DNA of 48,901 nt from Clostridiales bacterium. Its GTDB lineage: Bacteria; Bacillota; Clostridia; Lachnospirales; WQUN01. Within the stretch, counting starts at the first letter, position 1. Each line of letters begins with the position of its first letter. Of the stretch, positions 16,898-25,128 are shown in pieces. A program made the translations under genes and the position numbers. The notes below the pieces were generated by a model that did no database searches, was not told the DNA's origin, and saw nothing but the letters and a program-made list of their open reading frames with translations. Location: assembly GCA_031269465.1 (NCBI GenBank), contig JAISZB010000371.1, positions 1 through 48,901 on the forward strand. The letters are read 5' to 3'.

Positions 16898-19216
16898 TCA
16901 CTCTACGCTTTTTAAAGACGCAACCATGTCAATGCTCTTAAATTTTCTGCTCATCATAAAATTTACAAACAGCGTGAACGCAAGGGTCAAGGCGCAGCCG
17001 ACGGCAATCCATAGGATATTCAGCGAGGGGGAGATTTCCATATCAGGCGACGCAGCCAATGATAGAACCGCGCGCAGCAGGAAGTATGATGCGACAGTTC
17101 CGAAAGGGAGGCCGATGGCGGTTATCCAGACGTTCTCCCGAAGCACCAGCCTCTTCATTTCATCCTTGTGGAAGCCAAGAACTTTAAGGGTGGCCAACTC
17201 CCGAATCCGCTCGTCATAATTCATTCGCCCAAGCACCATCATTACGGCAATCGAGAGAAGCCCCGAAAACACAATCAGCATTATCTGCATTTCCTGCATG
17301 ATTTCGAGAACGATATTTAGATTCTCCCGCATCTCCTCCTTTGTTTCAACAACAGCTACGCGCGGATCATGGCGCAAAGCGGAAACATCGGTTCCCGCGC
17401 CTTTGCAAAAAAACGCTCTCACAGAGAAAGGCGAGTCTGAAATCTCGCTAAAGGCTGTTTGGCTCATATAAATCTCATTGCCGACGGGGAAATCAATAAT
17501 GCCGGCAATCTTTAACGCGAGCGCTGTTCCGTCAATCCCCTCAGCAGCAATAGTGCCGCCTGTCCCAACATCCAAAGCGATATTCATTCGGGGCGTTATG
17601 AGAGCCCCTTGCATCGGCAGAGAAACCGGATTGCCTTGCGCGTCCTTGAAAATCAATGAAGACTGCGCATCCTCTAAGACGACGAGGTATGGATTCTGCG
17701 CATTCCCATTGACGCCATATGCCGTAATGCCGAAAGAAAACGCGCAGTCAAAGCTTTCCACGCCTTTAATGCCTTTGAGTAGCTCAGCTGTTTCAGCGAC
17801 GCTTAGCGGCGCTTTCAGCTTGACTTCGGCGTCGTATTTGATGATATCAGCAAAGGACTTGTCAATCATCGCTCCTATTGATGTCATAATGCCAAAACCG
17901 CACAGAATGAGCGCGGTCGAGCCGATTATGCCCGCGAGTCCCATCGCCATGCGCGACTTGTACCGAAATAAGTTGCGCGCCACGATTTTTCCGCTAAAGG
18001 AGAGCCTTTTCCAAAAAGGGCTGATATGCTCAAGCAGTATCCGATGCCCAGCGGCCGGCGATTTGGGTCGCATAAGGGTTGCTGGCGCAAACTTCAGAGA
18101 ATTGCCGCAGGACAGATATGCCGAGCCGCAAGTTACAATGACAACGCCTAAAGCCGCAAAAAGAAAGTGAATGGAGAGCAAATCCACTCCATTTATATCA
18201 ATGGAATAGTAGGTTGTCGCTATCCTGTAGAGCGTACTCGCAATGAAAAACCGTGAAACAAGCCAACCGAGAATCAAGCTTGGCCCAGAAATCAGCGCTC
18301 CATAAAAGGTGTAGCGGAGGATGATCTCACGCTTGGCAAAGCCGAGAGAGCGCAGCGTTCCCAAGTGATGCCGCCCGCTCTCCATTATCCTGCCTATGGT
18401 AATCCAAGTGATGAGGGCTGCGGTGAGAAAGAATACGATAGGAAACAAAGTCCCGATTTTGCGGTTGCCCGAAAGGTCGTCCTCAATCTTGCCAACGCTT
18501 GCGTGATAACTGCGGTTGACTATGTTCACAACACCGAGCGTTTCACGGATTTGCGCGGTTATCGCTTGAGGTTCGGCTGCTTCATCCGCCGTCAATATCA
18601 GCTCATTGAACGGAACTTGCGGGAAAGCGGAGGCGTTGGCATAAGCGAAGCCATATGTATCATAGTCTGGGATGGTCAAACCGTTTGGCGCGTAGTAAGC
18701 GTATTCTACATCGCGCACTATGCCTTTTACGAACCACGCCTCCCTTTGCCCATCCATGCCAAGAAACAACGAGTCGCCTGCGGCTACGCCCTTCGCCTGC
18801 GCAAAGCGATAGTCAAGCAGGAGAGCATTCCTATCTGATTCTGCAAGAGCCTCGCCGCTAATCACTTCAGCGGCATTAATCTCGCCTTGCCCCTCCATGC
18901 AGTGAATGCGCAGCGTAGAATCCTCGCTTTCATATAAGCTTAAATCGATCAATTTTCTATATTCAGCGCCTGTTACATGTGGCAGATTCCGTACTTTCGC
19001 CAGCTCTTCGGGCGATATGCCCGATTTGTAAACCCAGTAGTCGGCGAGGTTAAAGCGGCTATACGAACGGTTCAGTTCGTTTTCAATAGTTGACGCATAT
19101 AGATTGAATCCAGAAAACAGAGCGACTCCTAGCGTGCAGACGCAAATGATGGCAACCAGCTGCCACTTGTGTTCGCTGGCATCATTAAAAACCTTTTTTT
19201 GAAGCATATTCACCAT
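16898..19216 (-). CDS. ABC transporter permease, FtsX/MacB-type
   Basis: A 772-residue permease with the MacB/LolC-like plan: a first helix (about 18-40), a large extracytoplasmic domain (about 50-255), three helices forming the first FtsX-type domain (about 255-370), then a second copy of the same plan with a helix near 425, a periplasmic-side domain, and three helices ending near residue 755. It should pair with the ATPase encoded just upstream. Such systems act in peptide or lipid export, antimicrobial-peptide resistance or mechanotransmission rather than ordinary import. The ATG at 19216 follows GGAGG at 19224-19228 and overlaps the ATPase gene by 7 nt, indicating coupling. Confidence 0.9.
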   Translation of the reverse strand: MVNMLQKKVFNDASEHKWQLVAIICVCTLGVALFSGFNLYASTIENELNRSYSRFNLADYWVYKSGISPEELAKVRNLPHVTGAEYRKLIDLSLYESEDSTLRIHCMEGQGEINAAEVISGEALAESDRNALLLDYRFAQAKGVAAGDSLFLGMDGQREAWFVKGIVRDVEYAYYAPNGLTIPDYDTYGFAYANASAFPQVPFNELILTADEAAEPQAITAQIRETLGVVNIVNRSYHASVGKIEDDLSGNRKIGTLFPIVFFLTAALITWITIGRIMESGRHHLGTLRSLGFAKREIILRYTFYGALISGPSLILGWLVSRFFIASTLYRIATTYYSIDINGVDLLSIHFLFAALGVVIVTCGSAYLSCGNSLKFAPATLMRPKSPAAGHRILLEHISPFWKRLSFSGKIVARNLFRYKSRMAMGLAGIIGSTALILCGFGIMTSIGAMIDKSFADIIKYDAEVKLKAPLSVAETAELLKGIKGVESFDCAFSFGITAYGVNGNAQNPYLVVLEDAQSSLIFKDAQGNPVSLPMQGALITPRMNIALDVGTGGTIAAEGIDGTALALKIAGIIDFPVGNEIYMSQTAFSEISDSPFSVRAFFCKGAGTDVSALRHDPRVAVVETKEEMRENLNIVLEIMQEMQIMLIVFSGLLSIAVMMVLGRMNYDERIRELATLKVLGFHKDEMKRLVLRENVWITAIGLPFGTVASYFLLRAVLSLAASPDMEISPSLNILWIAVGCALTLAFTLFVNFMMSRKFKSIDMVASLKSVE

Positions 19217-19911
19217 TTGACAGCCTCCAATCCCACAGGCTCATCCCGTATGGATACGCTTTCGACCTGACCGTTTTTCATCTCAATGACCCTATCCGCG
19301 ATCGGCGCAAGCAAGGAATTGTGCGTGATGATTATAACGGTTTTGCCCATATTGCGGCATATATCCAGCAACACTCCGATGACTGCCTTGCCGGTTTCGG
19401 TATCCAGCGCCCCGGTTGGCTCGTCGCAGAGAAGCAAATCCGGGTTTTTGCAAATGGCTCTGGCGATTGCTACGCGCTGCTGCTCGCCGCCTGAAAGCTG
19501 TGCTGGAAAGCTGTTCATACGTTCAGAAAGCCCGACAAGACGCAACGACTCCTCGGGGTCTAATGGCGATTTGCATACCTGCCTTGCAAGCTCGACATTT
19601 TCAAGGGCGGTCAGGTTTGGAATAAGGTTGTAGAACTGGAACACAAACCCGATTCTATATCTTCGGTAATCAGTAAGCTCATGCTCGCCGAGAGCGGTAA
19701 CTTCCTGTCCCGCAGCCGTTATCTTTCCGCTTGTTGCGTTCTCCATGCCGCCGAGCAAGTTCAACACCGTAGTCTTGCCCGCCCCGCTGGGACCAAGAAT
19801 GATGCAGAGCTCTCCCTCTTTAATTTCAAAGGATACGTCCTTTGCCACATGAATCGTGGTTGCCCCCATTAGGTAGTCCTTGCGCACTTTCTCAAAAATG
19901 ACTTTAGCCAT
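19210..19911 (-). CDS. ABC transporter ATP-binding protein, LolD/MacB type
   Basis: A 233-residue ATPase. The Walker A is GPSGAGKT (about 40-47), the Q-loop FQFYNL, the ABC signature LSGGEQQR, the Walker B LLLCDEPT, and the switch His lies in IIITHN. It belongs to the MacB/LolD group that energises FtsX-type permeases without taking substrate through the membrane. It overlaps the permease gene. GGAGGG lies before the ATG at 19911. Transcription starts from the divergent promoter region at 19958-19987 and is probably repressed by the TetR-type regulator encoded on the other strand. Confidence 0.93.
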   Translation of the reverse strand: MAKVIFEKVRKDYLMGATTIHVAKDVSFEIKEGELCIILGPSGAGKTTVLNLLGGMENATSGKITAAGQEVTALGEHELTDYRRYRIGFVFQFYNLIPNLTALENVELARQVCKSPLDPEESLRLVGLSERMNSFPAQLSGGEQQRVAIARAICKNPDLLLCDEPTGALDTETGKAVIGVLLDICRNMGKTVIIITHNSLLAPIADRVIEMKNGQVESVSIRDEPVGLEAVKW

Positions 19912-19930
19912 TTGCCCGCCCTCCTATTTA

Positions 19931-20030
19931 TGAACTTATTAAACGTTTACTGTTCATATATTATCACATAAGCATTTGACATGTCAATAGAATAGAGATA
20001 AAATATTTACATTATCGGTTTATAAAGTTC
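19931..20030. promoter_or_regulatory. Divergent promoters with shared palindromic -35 and flanking operators
   Basis: Rightward promoter: TTGACA 19976-19981, 17 bp, TAAAAT 19999-20004. Leftward promoter: TTGACA (complement of 19982-19987), 18 bp, TAATAT (complement of 19958-19963). The two -35 boxes form the palindrome TTGACATGTCAA. Probable operators flank them: GAACTTATTAAAC at 19932-19944, and the inverted near-copy (11 of 13 matches) at 20018-20030, one in each transcript leader. The left site also reads as TGAAC...TAAACGTTTA...GTTCA. Confidence 0.75.
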
Positions 20031-20052
20031 AAAGGGATTTTGGAGGGCAGTA

Positions 20053-20655
20053 ATGGATGGATTTGAAAAACGGAGAAACGATAAAAAGGACTCAATCATG
20101 CAGGCTGCGATGGAGCTCTTCATCCAGTACGGATTCGAACGTGTGACAGTGACGGAGATTGCGCAAAAAGCCCGCGTCTCAAAGGTATCCATTTACAACT
20201 TCTTTGAGAGCAAAGACAACCTGCGTCGCATAATCGTCAAAGGCATGATGGACTCCAGCCTTGAGAAGACGACGGAGATAATTGCCTCCGACGCGGCGTT
20301 TGCAGATAAAATAAAAAGCTACTTAGCCTGCAGAACCATATACAGCGACCGGAGGACATATCAGTTCTTTTTTGACGCTGTGGGGAGCGACCCCGTGTTA
20401 AGGCAATCCCTTGAGGATTTCAGCGCAACGAATAAAAGCCTGGTGTTGATGTTGATAAAGGAGGGAAAGAAAACGGGATTTATTGCTCCCAATGTCTCCA
20501 ACGAAGCATTAGAGATCTATATTGACATCTTTCAGAGTTATGTACTGCGCCTTGGCAATGAAGCCTTTAATAGATTTGAGGTAACGCCAACTCTGGCCAG
20601 CGAAATCAATCAATTGTTCCTTGATGGATTGCTCCGCCAAGAGGCGGGGCAATAG
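20053..20655 (+). CDS. TetR-family regulator of the adjacent ABC operon
   Basis: A 200-residue repressor. The N-terminal helix-turn-helix domain (about 10-56) has the TetR pattern IMQAAMELFIQYGFERVTVTEIA, then KVSIYNFFESKDNL. The C-terminal ligand/dimer domain is helical and not diagnostic. It is divergent from the ABC transporter, with operators on both sides of the shared promoter, so it very likely represses both itself and the transporter. GGAGGG (20041-20046) precedes the ATG. The ligand is probably a substrate of the transporter. Confidence 0.92.
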   Translation: MDGFEKRRNDKKDSIMQAAMELFIQYGFERVTVTEIAQKARVSKVSIYNFFESKDNLRRIIVKGMMDSSLEKTTEIIASDAAFADKIKSYLACRTIYSDRRTYQFFFDAVGSDPVLRQSLEDFSATNKSLVLMLIKEGKKTGFIAPNVSNEALEIYIDIFQSYVLRLGNEAFNRFEVTPTLASEINQLFLDGLLRQEAGQ

Positions 20656-21835
20656 CTTAGGAACTGTTCCGACAACTCTATTTTCATTATTCACCAGTCA
20701 AAAGAGCATAAAATTCTTGCAGAAAAGTTCAAAATTGAAGAGAATATATGTTTAATTTTGCAGAAACTTATCAATTAACTCATATAATTCTTATGTTTTA
20801 ATAAATTATGTGGATAATATGGCTATATCCAAGAAATTACGCCTTAAATTATGCAAAGCCAGAAGAAACAGACGGAGAATTGAGAAAGGGTGGTCTTCAA
20901 CTCCCAGAAAAACGGAGGCTGCAATGTAGCGCGCGCATTCAGCAAAACCCTGCGCGCACAAAGGGCGCGCTGCCTTCCCTTCCAAATCGGGTGCGCCATT
21001 TGTCTGCCGCTCCTGGGCGCCCGCAATCTGCCGGAAGAGCTTGAATTGTCGCAAAAAGCACTGTTTCTGCGCCTTTTGAAAGAAATTCTGAAGGCCGCTT
21101 TGACCGAAAGGCGAATCAAGCGCATATATTCAAAGCCTAAAACTGTCGCATTCGCCGGAAAGGCCGCTTAGACGGCGAAAAGCCCGCAGGCATAAATATC
21201 AAGGTCAATATCAACAAAGAATACATAATTATAAATACTATATTCTTTCCTTAAAGTCTCTCATTGCGAAGCAGATATTCAAATTTATTAGGCTGTACCA
21301 AGTTTCTTCTCCGAGCCTTTCCATTTCGTTTGAGCCGTTATTTGGATTGCCAAAATAAGTTTGAATATTCATCCATTCGTTTTATTCAGAGCTGGAAATC
21401 AAAGACTTCAATATTCCCATGACGATTGCGACAGCCTCCAGAAAAAGCAACGTTGTTTTTATATAGATCAGTTTCATTTGGAAAACTGGTTTGATATTGT
21501 CAATATCATCTATGATGACGATACTTTCCGGGAAAACCTCACCCCGCCATATATTTGAAAGCTTCAGAAAATATTGGAGTAGAGCCTGGAGATTGAATTG
21601 TGTTTGAGGATGCGTTATCAGGCATACAGGCTGCTTGAGGAGCAGGCATTGGAAAAATAATTGCGGTCGCTAAATGCTCTGAGCAGGTTTTTTTTAGGGA
21701 AATGAAAGAGGTATAAGATGTCAAGCAATTTTCATGACTTTGATAGATTTCTGCTAGGAAAGCTATAACGAGCAAAGAAAGGGGAGATTGGCCGCGAATT
21801 GCTCTATGCATGCCGCAGCATGTGAAAGTTTCGGT
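20656..21835. other. Decayed region without a supported gene
   Basis: A GC-rich patch (20900-21175) has an open frame on the plus strand (20890-21171, 93 codons), and an AT-rich patch has a frame at 21361-21558 starting at TTG. Neither has a ribosome site, a family motif or plausible neighbours. They look like remnants of inserted sequence. Confidence 0.4.
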
Positions 21836-21843
21836 TTATGCCT

Positions 21844-21912
21844 GGTTATACAGTGCGAAAGTGGATAATCCGACATCAAAAAGGGACATTTGACTGCAAA
21901 TCAGTATATTAT
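21844..21912. repeat. MITE remnant
   Basis: GGTTATACAGTGCGAAAGTGGATAATCCGACATC followed by ACATTTGACTGCAAATCAGTATAT: the right-hand half of the element. Confidence 0.75.
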
Positions 21913-21989
21913 ATACAGTTGTGATGATGATATAGCAGGACTAACTCCAGAAACCTTGCAAACGCAGGGCTTCGCGGATTTAGTCCTAT

Positions 21990-22420
21990 TTTTCGTCCCT
22001 TGCGGAGGGAAATCGCCGCATCCAGCCTCAACGGGGCGAAGCCGACGCTGGAGTGCATGAATGCGGCGGAGAAGCAAGCCAAATTCCTATCACTAGACAT
22101 TTCCAAGGAAAATATCAACAGAATGATCGAAGGCGAGGATTTGGAGCCTGGGAAAGGCGGCTTGGAGTTGCCGAGCGCCACTGCGATCAACAGGATCTTG
22201 AAAATCTTGGATCACGGGGCATTCAGCGGATTGCGTCCGGAACGGCAATAAGCCCTCTGAGAAAATTCGACATTGAATTGAATGCCATAACTATCTGCGA
22301 TCAGGCTAAAACTTGTTATAATTTGACTCCAATAATGATTTTGCAGATTGCCGCCTATGCAGATGAAATTGCGTTGGCGATGGACACTATGGATATAATG
22401 GATCAGCCAGGCTGAAGAGG
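21990..22420 (+). pseudogene. Unidentified gene remnant
   Basis: Consecutive reading-frame pieces on the plus strand look protein-like. The first (22000-22251) includes DISKENINRMIEG and LEPGKGGLELPSATAINRIL; after its stop and a frame change comes a piece with NLTPIMILQIAAYADEIA. There is no start signal and the frame is broken. I do not recognise the family; it could be from a transposon or phage. Confidence 0.35.
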
Positions 22421-23012
22421 ACGACGCAAGGAAAGTTGAAGGGGACGCCGCCGGTTTCGCTTGCCGCGATATCATGCATTGGCGATCTGAACGCCCGCAG
22501 ATTGAAGGCCGGAAGAAAGCTTTTGAAGGGAAAGGGGCTGCCGCGAAGAAAGCCTCGAAGTGGTCCATTTTATATATGGATTTTGCGCGATTTCCGCTTC
22601 AGGCCTGCAAGCCAGGCGGCACGGCGATAATTTTAAATGCATTTTAATGCGGCGATTAGGATGGCGTGCAAGAATCAGCTTAGGCAAGCCGAGGCAGGCT
22701 TTTAGACGCGGAATTCATGCATTTAATCCCGAAAACGAAACCTGAAATGCGAAAGCATTCCTTAAATTGATATTTTGCCGCTTGCCGCCATCTTTCAGCC
22801 AGGGCCGTAAATCCGAGTAGCCAGGCGGAGGCGCGCACGGCCAATCCCTGTTTGAAAGCCGACAATCGTCCCGAATAGCGGCTTTCAGGGTAGAAATCCG
22901 GATAATTCAATTTGCTGATTATTTCTAGGACTCTCAAAAAAATCAGGACTCGCTTTTTTACCGACCGCAAAGCTACGCCGCACGATATGACCTGCGTGTG
23001 CCAGGCAGCGGT
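22421..23012. other. Gap without a recognised gene
   Basis: Mixed GC-rich and AT-rich sequence with many short frames and no motif or ribosome site that would support a gene. Confidence 0.4.
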
Positions 23013-23864
23013 TCAATCCGTTCCCACTTCATTCGGCGCCTTTACGATCTCGTCGCCGGGGGTTCCGTTGAACATCTTCTTGTACTGCTCGTAGAAATGG
23101 CTGAGGTTATTGAAGCCACAGGACGTGCTGACATTCGCGACTGTCATGTCCGTGGAAGCGAGCAGGCGCCGGGCGAAGGACAGGCGCTTCTCGTTGATAA
23201 ACCGCGTAGGAGTCGTGTTGAGGTATTGCTTAAAGGTTCGGTTCACATGCTCCTGGGAATAATTGGCCAGCTCCAGCAGCCTGGGCAGGCCGACGACAAA
23301 GTTCTGCCGCTCCTCCATCCGCTCAATCAGCTTAAAAAGCCAATCGGGCATGTATTCATTCGGTTGCCGCTCCTTACCGGTACATATCAGGTGCACGACC
23401 ATCATCAGCAGCATGTGGAACAGGATCGAGCGCTCTCTGCCGACGGACTCCCGTTGCAGTTGGATCAGGTATTTCTCCAGCAGGAGTGTCATCTCATCGT
23501 CGAGAAGGATGTGCTTCGGGAGTGGTCGGCGTTTCAAGCCAGCATATACATCTTCGTTGACCGTTTGGACGATCCGGCGCGATACGCCGGGGATGCCGAC
23601 ATTATACATGACAAAATGATCGTCCTGAAAAATATCGTAAAAATGAATGTCCTCCGAACGGATAAACACTAGAGAGCCGCGCTCGACAATGAAGGTCGTG
23701 CTGTTGACGATATGGCGGGCGCGACCCTTTGTAACCAGGAAAAATTCATCGAAATTATGCGTATGTATCGGATAAGTTTCGGTAACATGGAATTGCTTTA
23801 CAACCGTAAGATGAGGTTCATGATCGCTTTCATAAAACTGCCAAATATGGTCATTTTTATCCAT
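23013..23864 (-). CDS. AraC-family regulator of the glycan island
   Basis: A 283-residue regulator with an N-terminal cupin-type sugar-sensing domain (HTHNFDEFFLVTKGRARHIV near residues 34-53) and a C-terminal AraC double helix-turn-helix (LLELANYSQEHVNRTFKQYLNTTPTRFINEKRL, then VANVSTSCGFNNLSHFYEQYKKMFNGTPG). AAAGGAGAAG precedes the ATG at 23864. It reads away from the glycyl radical enzyme operon and is the most likely activator of it, responding to a sugar. Its promoter and first codons are duplicated at 24971-25066. Confidence 0.92.
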   Translation of the reverse strand: MDKNDHIWQFYESDHEPHLTVVKQFHVTETYPIHTHNFDEFFLVTKGRARHIVNSTTFIVERGSLVFIRSEDIHFYDIFQDDHFVMYNVGIPGVSRRIVQTVNEDVYAGLKRRPLPKHILLDDEMTLLLEKYLIQLQRESVGRERSILFHMLLMMVVHLICTGKERQPNEYMPDWLFKLIERMEERQNFVVGLPRLLELANYSQEHVNRTFKQYLNTTPTRFINEKRLSFARRLLASTDMTVANVSTSCGFNNLSHFYEQYKKMFNGTPGDEIVKAPNEVGTD

Positions 23865-23939
23865 AATCTTCTCCTTTCCTGAAAATCTAATGTCAAAATG
23901 CCATAAACTTCTTCAGTCAATATTAAGTATAGAAAATAC
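23844..23939. repeat. Direct repeat, copy 1 (araC start and promoter)
   Basis: About 95 bp covering the araC start, ribosome site and upstream region is repeated with few differences at 24971-25066 in the same orientation. Element A and about 300 bp of other sequence separate the copies. Confidence 0.85.
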
Positions 23940-24001
23940 AGGCTCAATGCATGAAAGAATGTTTGTAGGCAAAATCGGTACGTTTGACTGCAAAGCGGTA
24001 T

Positions 24002-24489
24002 ACAAGGAGATCGCGGGCCGGACTTTCCACGCAGAAGAGGAGATCGGCGATGGAGTTCCCGCGGAGGCGGAGGCGCTTCCAGGGGATCCGGCCGCCGAAA
24101 TCGGCGACCGTTCGGAAGCTTCTGCGCGGCGTGAAGGCCGGGAGGGCGAGGATGCGGTTCCGATTCCGGAGCTGGCGGGCATGGCGCGGGAGCATGCCCG
24201 CGAAATCAAGGGCGGCGGCCCGGCGGCTTTTTCGCGGAGTGGGCCGAAGCCCACCCCGCCGCTCCCGGATGTTTTGCGGAGGAAAAAAGAATCTTCTCCC
24301 GCGACGGCAGGCAAAACGCCTCGTCCAGGGCAGGCAGCGCCTGCGCCATTCAGCAAAATCGCAGCCGGCGCCGAAGGCTCCGCCTTCACGGCCGACGCTT
24401 TGAACGCGCAGGCGGAGATCGCAAAATGCATAATAGAGGCGAAGCTATGCGGGAGATAAAAGCGGATGCTGGAGCGATATTCTGCGATA
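24002..24489 (+). pseudogene. ISAs1-family transposase remnant
   Basis: The part SKIAAGAEGSAFTADALNAQ followed by AEIAKCIIEAKL (about 24350-24450) matches the ISAs1 transposase segment around its second catalytic Asp, usually G-x-IVTADALxTQxEIAxxIIEAG. Upstream, ATAGKTPRPG (about 24300) recalls the IDGKTLRG motif. The rest is deleted or frameshifted. The long GC-rich open frame through it (23890-24459) starts inside the araC promoter and is not a real gene. Confidence 0.6.
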
Positions 24490-24621
24490 TATACTGCTTT
24501 GCACTAGATAGTTCCGATTTAGATGTCGGATTATACAATTCATGCGAAATGTGGATATAGTCATTTGGCACCCTTCAATAATCAGGCGTCAAAATCGGTA
24601 CATTTGCTTGCAAAGCGTATA
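24490..24621. repeat. Full MITE at the right end of element A
   Basis: It runs TATACTGCTTTGCA...GTTCCGATTTAGATGTCGGATTATACA...GCGAAATGTGGATAT...GGCACCC...TCAAAATCGGTACATTTGCTTGCAAAGCGTATA. It is a nested palindrome nearly identical to 39031-39167 read on the other strand. Confidence 0.9.
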
Positions 24622-24655
24622 GCCTCGTATTTCGGCATGAATGCGTCGATCGAAG

Positions 24656-24970
24656 AATATCAACATTTAAACTGTCTTGAGACGCTTATGATATTGATAT
24701 GCAATTCAACAACAAGCAATAATTTATTATAAATTAACCAAACACTATTTTTCAACAAGGGGTGATCCGCCCTTTTTTAAGTTCTAGAAAAACTAGGGAA
24801 TAAAAAATCATCTTAGCAAATGGGCTATATTCTGCAAGTAATCCTTCGGCCACAATCCAAATGTTCTGCAAGCGGTTCATCCTTGAGAGCTTTTGAAAAT
24901 TGCACAAGGACAGAAGTGGAAGATCTTAAAAAAACCATCGAACATTTCTTCATGATTAGAGTTTGAACCC
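24656..24970. other. AT-rich spacer between element A and the araC duplicate
   Basis: No gene was recognised. A short open segment on the plus strand near 24880-24966 (ending EDLKKTIEHFFMIRV) may be a fragment of a lost gene; the evidence is weak. Confidence 0.35.
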
Positions 24971-25066
24971 AATATGGTCATTGTTATCCATAAACTTCTC
25001 CTTTCTTGAAAATCTAATGTCAAAATACCATAAACTTCGGTCAATATTAAGTATAGCAGAAAATAT
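24971..25066. repeat. Direct repeat, copy 2 (truncated second araC start)
   Basis: It repeats 23844-23939 with about ten differences and a 3-nt deletion. On the minus strand it still has a ribosome site and an ATG (24989-24991) followed by a few araC-like codons before similarity ends. It now supplies the upstream region of the glycyl radical enzyme gene. Confidence 0.85.
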
Positions 25067-25128
25067 TAGTTTCGTGTAGATTGTTTATGTGGAAAAAGAA
25101 TTAAAAATGCCTGTGGGGAGATTGCAAC

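Larger units (their letters stand above)
23970..24655 (+). mobile_element. Element A: MITE-flanked ISAs1 remnant
   Basis: It consists of a half MITE (23970-24001), a GC-rich decayed transposase (24002-24489), a full MITE (24490-24621) and a shared tail ending GTCGATCGAAG at 24655. The same parts occur in inverted orientation as element B (38997-40012). Relative to B, A lacks an internal segment of roughly 270 bp between two GGCGGCCCG repeats, but keeps about 85 bp that B lacks. Confidence 0.8.

Noticed and set aside
17478..18170. A 230-codon frame antisense to the ABC permease
   Set aside because: It has no motifs or ribosome site and lies fully within a clear permease gene.
23890..24459. 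A 189-codon GC-rich open frame across the araC promoter and element A
   Set aside because: It starts inside a promoter duplicate, has no ribosome site, and only its last part resembles a (transposase) protein. High GC removes stops by chance.
24350..24459. ADALNAQAEIA as a diol dehydratase small subunit
   Set aside because: Considered because of the neighbouring radical dehydratase, but the ISAs1 segment around TADAxxTQxEIA fits better, and the third relic at 45740 shows the same region.
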